Shown here piece by piece: positions 56,562 to 64,000 of a stretch of DNA of 64,000 bases. Under the pieces are notes generated by a model. It did not search any database. It was not told where the DNA came from and saw only the letters and a program-made list of their open reading frames with translations. The DNA is from Rhizodiscina lignyota (Eukaryota; Ascomycota; Dothideomycetes; Aulographales; Rhizodiscinaceae): contig ML978122.1 in the NCBI GenBank assembly GCA_010015805.1, positions 592,453-656,452 of the forward strand, written 5' to 3'. The stretch's first letter is position 1, and each line of letters begins with the position of its first letter. A program made the position numbers and the translations under genes.

Positions 56562-57775
56562 GGTAGAGAAAGATACGTAAGGACCTGAAACTATGAATCT
56601 TGTAACTGAAGAAGCTTAGTAGACTGACTTCCTATCGGGTAAGATCAAAGCGCATGGCGTAGCAGTAGCTCAGCTGGTTGAATTAAGGAAATCGGCGCAG
56701 CTAAATGAGGGCTGAAGAGATCAACAATAGGAAAGAAATCAATCTTTTCATGAGCCCGTCGCGCTCTTGGCAGTCTGAGGGGCATGCATAGTGGCTTTTG
56801 AAGCTCAATTCAGCTGTAATTGTCGATGGCAATGGATTGGTTCACGTCTCGCTTCAGCTGGAGTACCAAGGCCGTGCTGTGTAGAAAACCAAGACTGAAG
56901 TGCAGTTCTTGGCCGTGGATATCAGCAATTACGTTTGTTTTCGGATGCACGAGGCTGAAAATGAAGCAAATCATCGGCGAGAGGCAACAACTGCGGCCGG
57001 AGACAAGACTTGTGTATGTCGCAGCTGGATGAGTGTTCGCGGGTGGTATGAGTATTGCTGGAAGTAGCTTCTCCTCGGCGATATATAAGCAGAAGTCTCG
57101 ATGTAAAGTTGAGAAAACTTCCACAAGGTGGTGCGGGAAGAAGCGTTGGCTTATCGTTTGGTTATTGGTGGGATCAACTTCTCGGCGACCAACTTGCGAG
57201 AGAACTGTGCCTTGTAAAGCCCGCAGTAACACAAACTCTTTTTCGCAGGCATGCATAAGCAGGCGACTCAATTATTATCGGAATGTGCACATCTCAAGCG
57301 ATCTGTACATAAGACCCAAGTGAAAGGGAGAAAGCGGGTAGATATCCCCCTCGAACGCAGGTGTTTGGAGGTGGTTCGAGAGGCTGTGGAATCAGCTTCG
57401 ACGCGGCGAAACCTTGAGATAAACTTGCCAGAGGAATACGATTTCCTTCCTACGTAGTATGAGGAAGCTAAACTGTGAGCCCTCGACTTTTTCCGCATAT
57501 AGCGGTTGTGTGCCCAGAATAGATTAGACGTCGCTTGCAGATCTTTCTTTGTCGAAGCACACAATTTATACAGCGCAGTCATGATAATCCTCTCTTCCCA
57601 AGCAAGTTACCCTATCCGTCAATCATAACCGATCAACTTTGACATTCCAGCGCTGGCACATTGCATTCGCCGATGGTTCGAGGAGCGCTGGAATCAGCTT
57701 CGCCGTTGTGAGAGCTTTGGATAAACTTGCTGTGCAAGGGTAAGAGCAATTGTGCCTAAGCATAGATATGTTGTA
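56562..57775. other. Intergenic, no gene seen
   Basis: 1.2 kb upstream of the neprosin-type gene. TTCGACGCGGCGAAACCTTGAGATAAACTTGCC (57397-57429) resembles TTCGCCGTTGTGAGAGCTTTGGATAAACTTGC (57700-57731), hinting at a decayed duplication about 300 bases apart. No coding sequence supported. Confidence 0.45.
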
Positions 57776-59110
57776 CTAAACATCATTATGGTTTTCATCA
57801 TCCCAGCCTCCATTCTGGTCCCCATCGCCCCAGCCGGCATCTGGGTCTAGGTCACCCCAACCGGCATTTTGGGCCTCATTGTCCCAACTGGTATACGGGT
57901 CTGAGATGTCCTCCGCTAAGTCAATCTTCAACAGCCGACCAAATCCCTCCCACTCCGCCCAGTCCCCCTTCACGTAGGGGTATACATTCCCCTCCTCATC
58001 CATATAACAGTCTTCGGGGATCCCGTCTTCGCCATAGCCTTCACATCTATGGTGCTGCCGATTCGAGTACCTGACCCCAATCTCGCGTGGAGGCCGCAAC
58101 GCCGAAGCTCCCTTTTCGCGCACCTCGACGTCCCAGAACGCTGTTGTGAACAGCTTCTCGATGAAGCCGACCTCCACTCTCCATTGCATCTCGATCTCTG
58201 GCAGTGGCTGCAATCCTAGCGTCGCTACAGGCGCGCACGGCCAATCCTTGGGCTTGACATTCTTTGGATACTGGGCTGGCCACGACTCCAGATACTGTAT
58301 TAGTTGTCTACCGTATTTATCAAACTCCCAGCTGCCGTCTCGCTCTACTGAGGCCCATTCACCGAATTCGGAGCACAAAGCATCACCGAAGACGAACTTC
58401 TCCCAGGCACAGCCCGCCTCCGCGACGGTCTCGTCCTCGAAGAAGTGCTCGTGTCGTAGTTGATGTTCAGGGATGGCGAAAAATTGTGCTGCATGGGAGA
58501 GCTCGTGGAGCAGGATGGTGGCGAATGCGAAGCGTGTCTTCAGTCGAGTAACACTGCTGTAGCGGTCTTCTTGGGCCAGTGTGTTTGTGTAGTACGAAGC
58601 GTATTCGATGTCCACAGCACAGCCGGAGATGTCTTCATGATTAATCATGTTTCCGAGCCGATATCCACAGGAATCTGCACTGGCGAATTGCGGAACTTTT
58701 GTGCCCATCTTGTCCGAAGGGAAGAAACGCACGTAATCACTCATCATTTGCAGTTGGAGTTTCGTCATTGCGATGTCGCGAGCGGAGAGCTTTCCTGTGC
58801 GACCATAGCGATACATTGCGCCTTCTCCATTCTTGTCTGAGTTGGGGACCATTTCCCACCAACCGTACCATATGGCATGCCACCATGGTAGCAGACTTTC
58901 GTCGGTGAGCAACTTCGAAGCTAGTCGGAGTGATGGTATCAGTGCATCGTAGTTCACTGCAGGGAAGTTACGACGTCTGAAAATGGGATGGATGTCGTTG
59001 CTTAAATCGCCGAGGTTTCCACCTTCCGGCTCCCTGTAGAATTCACCGTCATCTGCATATCTGAGGTAGTACTTGTGGCAGTTGCCATTACCCGGCTGTG
59101 CTTCAGGCAT
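57776..59110 (-). CDS. Putative HExxH zincin-like protein with WG-repeat tail
   Basis: Single exon of 444 codons from ATG 59110. Residues about 200-240 carry TILLHELSHAAQFFAIPEH, a zincin HExxH helix, followed about 22 residues on by DETVAEAGCAWEKF, which offers a third metal ligand (Glu). No signal peptide or membrane segment, so it is probably intracellular. The centre is aromatic-rich (WWHAIWYGWWEMVP). The last 40 residues contain repeated Trp in Gly/Asp context: NAGWGDLD, DAGWGDGD, NGGWDDE. I do not recognise a named family; a SprT-like or other gluzincin relative is possible. Codon use is uniform across the frame. Confidence 0.75.
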   Translation of the reverse strand: MPEAQPGNGNCHKYYLRYADDGEFYREPEGGNLGDLSNDIHPIFRRRNFPAVNYDALIPSLRLASKLLTDESLLPWWHAIWYGWWEMVPNSDKNGEGAMYRYGRTGKLSARDIAMTKLQLQMMSDYVRFFPSDKMGTKVPQFASADSCGYRLGNMINHEDISGCAVDIEYASYYTNTLAQEDRYSSVTRLKTRFAFATILLHELSHAAQFFAIPEHQLRHEHFFEDETVAEAGCAWEKFVFGDALCSEFGEWASVERDGSWEFDKYGRQLIQYLESWPAQYPKNVKPKDWPCAPVATLGLQPLPEIEMQWRVEVGFIEKLFTTAFWDVEVREKGASALRPPREIGVRYSNRQHHRCEGYGEDGIPEDCYMDEEGNVYPYVKGDWAEWEGFGRLLKIDLAEDISDPYTSWDNEAQNAGWGDLDPDAGWGDGDQNGGWDDENHNDV

Positions 59111-59560
59111 CTTTCTCGCTGACTTGCAGAACGAACAACTCAGAGTGAGAGCCCGCCGAGATTGTAGATTTCAAAGGTATCCGAGAATGTTGAACAATGG
59201 TGTTGAGGATAATGTAAATGGATTTCTTTGTTTCTTTTGATGCTCTTTGATGTTTGAGTGTGAATTTCGAACTGAGTGAAGAAAAGAAGAAAGAGAATAC
59301 GGCGGTCGCAACATGAGTTTATTGTGTGCGGCATTTCTTTCAATGGGACTGGTTTTTAGACGTTGGACACAAATCAAAAGACGTTGAATATGGTGTTTAA
59401 CGTCGATGGCTCGTATCGGCCAGGTAGCTGCCTAGTCACCAAAGTCCAACGCCCCGTGCAAACAATTTGCCCCGAACGACGATACACGCATATCTAATTA
59501 GTGAGCCACGACCCCAAGGAAGATATAAGACGGAAAATATATGATATAAGACGTGAAGAG
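59111..59560. other. Intergenic, no gene seen
   Basis: 450 bases upstream of the zincin-like gene. AT-rich. Presumed promoter. Confidence 0.5.
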
Positions 59561-59884
59561 ATGGAAGATTCATCATCGCAGAAACTGGGCTATCATAGTA
59601 GCCTCACAGCGGCAGCCAACCGAGACGATGGCATTATGAGCGCAAATATCGAATCGCCTCAGGTTGCATATTTCGAAGATGCCTTACAGAACTTCGTAAT
59701 CTACCATCTGGCCTTAGACAGCCATGCCAGCGTGGCACTTTTCGCAACTCTCATTGCGAATACAAGCGACAACTGGAACATCTCCTCGCAAGAACTGTGG
59801 CAGCGGAAGGCGGCGGTTCTCTGTTCATTACAAGGTCCTGCCAGTGGTCTAAATGCCAAGAAGGACCTAGATAGTATCGAGTAG
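59561..59884 (+). CDS. Doubtful short hypothetical protein
   Basis: 107 codons from ATG 59561. The frame is open upstream to 59501 but without another ATG. Composition is protein-like (LQNFVIYHLALDSHASVALF, NTSDNWNISSQELWQ), with no motif, signal peptide or clear intron. It may be a small gene, an exon or a remnant. Confidence 0.3.
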   Translation: MEDSSSQKLGYHSSLTAAANRDDGIMSANIESPQVAYFEDALQNFVIYHLALDSHASVALFATLIANTSDNWNISSQELWQRKAAVLCSLQGPASGLNAKKDLDSIE

Positions 59885-61526
59885 TATATTCAACACCGTT
59901 TCGAGGAGAGTGTCGCTTCCGTTAACTGCCGCGTCGTTGACGGTATCTATTCATGACAAATCACATTAGACTTGATAGACTCAATACTGACAGATCACTT
60001 ATTCCATTGCGACAAGGCATAAAGGCGGTAGAGGAAACTTCGGGCGTGAATCCCCAATTGTCGTACTGTGATAGCGGATGCTTCCGTCGGTGTTGCACTT
60101 GATGCGCGGCCGTTGCGAGGAGACTGCGGCTCTTGTTGAGATACTCGGGACATAGCAGAATTCTGCTTGCTCCGGTGCAGCGACCCTTCATCAATAACAC
60201 TGACGCACTGACTGGATCTCGAACGGCATCTCCTCACTGCTCTGCTCTTCCGCGCCTGGGATATGATCGAGTGCTCATTACCGAGTCGCGACAGCATCGG
60301 TAAAGTTGATGAGAGGACCAGCGAAGCGACACACCTTGCTGGCAACGATACAATCCATTGGTCCGGGAACAGATTGGTTAATGAGAGGTCGTGGATGGAA
60401 TTTCTCCACGATTTGCCAGTATTGATAGCACATAACGTGATCATGAAACATGCCGTGCACGTGCAATGACGAGCGGAATGAAGATATTTAACCATAAGCG
60501 GACAAGAAGAAAACACGGGAGCCAGGGGCCATCCCGCTAAAGAAACACAGAAGACGTCTCAGGTTCTTCTTGTCTGCGCCAAAGTGCACACGGGAGCGCC
60601 AGATGCCGCCGAGGGTCGATGAAGCGTGGAACTCACCACACGCCAATGAGAGGCAGGTGTGGGGCGACTGTTTCAGGATGGCCTCGCCCTGACATCGCTC
60701 TCCCAGTCAGAGCGCGCCTCTTGTCCAACGCCCACCACTCCCTCCACCAAACGACTGCCGCCAGGCCAGGGCCTCCTGGACCCCGAAACAGCGCGCATGC
60801 GTGATGATCACCACAGCGCGAGGCAGGATCGCCTCGTTGCGTGCCAGATTTGACTTATGTCGTCCAGGCCGCGCCAGTGCAGATGCTGATCCTGTGGTGA
60901 ACGAGAGCGTGTACTCTCACTCCTGTGAATACCCTATTTACATTCGTACCCTTCTTCACGTCTGTGACGACTCTTGTTAGCTTCAGCGAAGCTCTCACTG
61001 ACTTTAATTCCTTTCGCCTTCTTTTCCTTGCAGTGCGCGGCGCGTTCTCGCAATTTTGCTGGCTTGGTCGCGTCCGGTTATGACGCCCATTGTATCCCTC
61101 TGCTAGACCCTGGATATCGTCCATTCCGCGTGCCTTGCGTGCGTTTCATTGTGATTGTCGGCGGCCGGGCACAATTGTCGAGACGAACGGAGAGTTTTGG
61201 GAGTCTTCAGCCCCGCGGCGTAGTTGCTCAAGAGCCGCGGAGTGGTTCGGAGCATTTGAACGAGGCAGGCACTGCCACGAAGCACAGCAGGAGCAACTAC
61301 CTTTTCGGCCCCAGCTGTCAGTACTCCAACTATTCCCCCGGAATTAAAATGTCTAAATTTACACCAGCTGATACGAAATATAGGTTTCACTCCCCTTAAA
61401 GTCAATTCTGCGCTCGGTGTTTGGTGTTGTTACACTTGCGACGAAGTTGATGAGCCATCGTCCATAACAACCGCCCTCCTTCCTCCAAACAAGCTCACAA
61501 CAACACCTCACAACAAGCACACAACT
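59885..61526. other. Intergenic, no supported gene
   Basis: 1.6 kb. A 173-codon minus-strand frame (59995-60516) and a + strand frame (60974-61399) are present, but neither has motifs, splice logic or plausible composition. It should include the promoter of the GPI-anchored protein gene. Confidence 0.45.
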
Positions 61527-62306
61527 ATGGCGAAATCAATACGACTAACGGCCTTCGCGCTCATTCCACTCTGCGCCGTACTCACCGATGCCGTATCTCT
61601 CGCTGATTTCAAACCTGGACTTCAAGATGTCCCAGACCCATGCGCAAGCGTCTACATGCAGGACATAGACGGATGCACGCCTCAAGACTTCGCAGTCAGC
61701 TGCTCGAGAGGTTGCATTAGTGGACTGGTTGCCATCAACAGAAAAATCGCCGCCAGCTGTTCTCAGTTCGACGCACCGTCCGGCTCGCTCATAAGCTTCT
61801 TCCAGGATGGAAATGGCATACAAGTTCTGTGCAATGTGGAGGTTGTCACAGCATCAACATCGTCTAGCGCTGCGACCTCCATTGGCGAGAGCACGATGTC
61901 GCTCCCTTCATCAGTACCTACTTCCTCGAGCTTGATCTTCGACACGAGCATGGCCCCGCAACCTCATGGATCACCATCGTCGTCCTCGTCGTCCTCATCT
62001 TCTTCGCCCACCGGTATCCTCACAGCCACTGGCTCTCCCACGCAATCGCAACAAACGCCCACACCATCTTCATCCTCACAACAAGTTACGCTAGCTACCA
62101 CCGCTCGTCCTTCCTCGTCGAGTTCCACTTCGTCGTCTACCTCTACTTCGTCTGCCCCTGCAGTACAATCAGAATCATCAGGCAATGACGGCAGTGGAGG
62201 AGATCCGTTCGCGACAACTGCAGGAGCGCCTTCGAATCGAGACGTGTCGTTCGCGCTGCTTACCATCCCGCTTGCAATCGCCGCTTTCACAATCTTCTCA
62301 GTATGA
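61527..62306 (+). CDS. GPI-anchored Ser/Thr-rich secreted protein
   Basis: Single exon of 259 codons. Signal peptide SIRLTAFALIPLCAVLTDA. The small Cys domain at residues about 20-115 has DPCASVYMQDIDGC, FAVSCSRGCISGL, AASCSQF and VLCNVEV: six cysteines, a compact extracellular fold. A Ser/Thr/Pro stalk follows, with homopolymeric Ser (tcgtcgtcctcg at 61978). The tail SFALLTIPLAIAAFTIFSV after a small-residue, polar stretch fits a GPI-attachment signal. Likely a cell-wall or plasma-membrane surface protein. The Cys spacing does not fit CFEM well. Confidence 0.85.
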   Translation: MAKSIRLTAFALIPLCAVLTDAVSLADFKPGLQDVPDPCASVYMQDIDGCTPQDFAVSCSRGCISGLVAINRKIAASCSQFDAPSGSLISFFQDGNGIQVLCNVEVVTASTSSSAATSIGESTMSLPSSVPTSSSLIFDTSMAPQPHGSPSSSSSSSSSSPTGILTATGSPTQSQQTPTPSSSSQQVTLATTARPSSSSSTSSSTSTSSAPAVQSESSGNDGSGGDPFATTAGAPSNRDVSFALLTIPLAIAAFTIFSV

Positions 62307-63177
62307 TCGGGCTAACAACAACCGACCCCGGATCGTCTCATACGACTACACATACGATGTCAGTATATGTCGGTCCTTGTCGAGAGATTAAATCGCGGAT
62401 GTTGTTTTTATTGTTTTTTCAGGAGTCTTAATGATACCCACCCAAACGGCTAGCATATGGCAAGGCGTTGCTGTACATTTGTACCATTACGGTTCTGTTT
62501 TACTACAGCCCTCGGATACGGGCTCTCACGAATAATGTCACTCGTTAGACGGCGATGCATTGGCGGCGCAGATGAAAGCATGGCTGTTGTTATGCCGCAT
62601 GCATCGGCTGGTTTTGAAATTTTGATGTCGCTCGCTTGCAGAAGGTACCAACGGCTCTGCGCATGAGATGAGCAACAAAGGGTACGAAAGAAGAAAAGCA
62701 AGGTATAGCCAAACAGTCCAAGGACATCTGTAAGGAATGTCTGTACCACCAGTGTAAAAGCTAGTACTTCAGATGAATCGAACAAACGATCAGAAATTTA
62801 TCGTGGTCGGTTCTCATTCGTGTCGTGGTGTGCATCAATGATCCGCATTGAGATCATATGACACTATTTTATCTAAGACACCAAATAAGGCGTATAGTAG
62901 ATACAGGATGGTATCATTTGCAGGGGTCATCAACGACCTCTGGGTTGGCATCGTGAGTTTTCTGTCTTGCAGGAAGTGTTCTTTCTACAAGACCCAGACG
63001 AGACGACTGCCACACCTCCTGCGACTCTCAGGAAGCTAATCGTAGCGGAATCATTGTCCTCGCATGAGTGGGCTTGTCTCGAAATCGCCTGATGTTCTGG
63101 CCATCTTCGAGGGCAAGGGATCTCATGCAAATCGCCGTACTCATCTTGATGCCCGCGTCGGTAACCCTTCCAGACTC
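62307..63177. other. Intergenic between convergent genes, no gene seen
   Basis: 870 bases between the stops of the GPI-protein gene (+) and the partial gene (-). No features recognised. Confidence 0.5.
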
Positions 63178-64000
63178 TCAGACCTCAGCAATCTTCTCTT
63201 TCGCAGCCGCTTCCTCCCACAGCCTCTGCACCGCTGGTTCAAACAGCTCCTCAACCCACAGCACGCCCTTCAGCCGCTCATGCGCGTACTCCACCTCCTG
63301 CCAATTCCGCGGTCCAGGCAAGCTCGCGATCGCCTCGACGGTCACACTCCCGCTCTTGATAGTGCTCGGGCCGTTCATCCGCGCAGCGACAATCTTGTGA
63401 ATGTACTCGGCGTAGAAATCTCGATCGTCTGTGTCCTCGGCGCAGATGCCACCGACGAAGAAGAGCCAGAGCAGCACGTCGCAGATGGTGCCGAGGAAGA
63501 TGAGATCGTCGAGGGAGAGTAGCGCGACGCGGAGGCGGGATGCGATTGTGGCCTTTGCGGTGCCGTACCAGATGTCTCTGGAGAAGCAACTGTGCTGGGA
63601 GAGGATGCGCGCCCAGTCGAGCGGACGCATGAGCAGGACGAGGAAGCCGGAGAAGCCAAGGGCCATTGTTTGCTCTTTGTTGTCCGAGATATGGTACGTG
63701 CCGTCCGAGTTCAACAGGCTCAGAAAGCGCAGGGAAAGTAAACAGCACTCGTTGAGAATGTCGATGACATCGAAGCAGCGCGGAAGATGGTTTAACGGCA
63801 TGCCAAGCGAGGAGCGCAGCCACATGTGGTAGATTGCTGTGAAGTGGATGACGGAATGAGCGAGAGACTGGATGGAAGGGGAATGGATCACGTGGCTGAA
63901 GACATTTGTGGATTCCACGACAGTGTCGTACCGGACAGTGAAGGAGTTTGGCCTTGTGATATTGAGTACGCTCGCAAGATCCACGTTCGGGGATAGCCAG
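63178..64000 (-). CDS. 3' part of a probable fungal transcription-factor-domain protein (partial)
   Basis: Open without stop from the window edge to TGA at 63178, about 274 codons. The frame continues beyond base 64000 (the first residues seen are WLSPNVDLASVL), so the start and any Zn2Cys6 domain are outside. The sequence is helical with IYHMWLRSSLGMP, NECCLLSLRFLSLL, DIWYGTAKATIASRL and ICDVLLWLFFVGGICAED, a pattern seen in the C-terminal regulatory region of fungal-specific transcription factors. That identification is by overall feel, not by a diagnostic motif. Confidence 0.6.
   Translation of the reverse strand, partial: WLSPNVDLASVLNITRPNSFTVRYDTVVESTNVFSHVIHSPSIQSLAHSVIHFTAIYHMWLRSSLGMPLNHLPRCFDVIDILNECCLLSLRFLSLLNSDGTYHISDNKEQTMALGFSGFLVLLMRPLDWARILSQHSCFSRDIWYGTAKATIASRLRVALLSLDDLIFLGTICDVLLWLFFVGGICAEDTDDRDFYAEYIHKIVAARMNGPSTIKSGSVTVEAIASLPGPRNWQEVEYAHERLKGVLWVEELFEPAVQRLWEEAAAKEKIAEV

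Noticed and set aside
56655-56700. TAGCTCAGCTGG resembles a tRNA A box
   Set aside because: No B box (GGTTCRAANCC) or cloverleaf-compatible pairing follows at the right distance.
59995-60516. 173-codon minus-strand open frame
   Set aside because: No family features; starts and stops look random and no supporting introns were found.

Overview
The window is nuclear DNA of a filamentous ascomycete, most likely a Dothideomycete. Genes are spaced 0.3-2 kb apart on both strands. Most introns are 44-60 nt with GTRNGT donors, CTAAC/CTGAC-like branch points and CAG/TAG acceptors. Protein content is typically fungal: a Sim4-complex Fta4 kinetochore subunit, deuterolysin, a GMC oxidase, a rhodopsin-domain membrane protein and a GPI-anchored Ser/Thr-rich protein. 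Three AT-rich patches carry CpA-to-TpA type decay and TAG stops, the mark of RIP (repeat-induced point mutation).

Layout. 1-3409: decayed hAT transposon inserted in a fragment of a 2OG-Fe(II) oxygenase-like gene (3410-3824). 4372-7300: tandem paralogue of that gene, which has lost its metal-binding segment. 8730-12265: eight-exon phospholipase D. 12693-16521: a free-standing deuterolysin-propeptide-like protein, then an M35 deuterolysin. 17402-18264: Fta4. 18986-21435: two related cysteine-rich secreted proteins. 21488-28227: amidohydrolase, GMC oxidoreductase and IPNS-like dioxygenase, a metabolic group. 29565-32255: DsbA-type oxidoreductase and an unknown coiled-coil protein. 32340-36230: a repeat-rich island with an unnamed two-exon gene family in three copies (one intact, one frameshifted, one decayed).

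36309-39804: a mitochondrial translation group (mL38, initiation factor IF-3, uL4m). 40818-45531: CorA-like transporter and a Mid2-like wall sensor, convergent. 47349-49271: homeodomain plus C2H2 transcription factor. 50692-54445: small hydrophilic protein, HSL-type esterase and rhodopsin-domain membrane protein. 55191-56561: neprosin-domain protein broken by one in-frame stop. 57776-59110: HExxH zincin-like protein with a WG-repeat tail. 61527-62306: GPI-anchored protein. 63178-64000: 3' end of a probable fungal transcription-factor-domain gene leaving the window.

The island at 32-36 kb is the best candidate for something undescribed. Its gene family shares the pattern G-x-V/I-x-W-L ... G-H-L-x-V-V-I-G-K-D ... 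Q-I-T-T-S, which faintly recalls the PemK/MazF fold. All intron and exon calls were read by eye from splice consensus and reading-frame continuity; no homology search was run.
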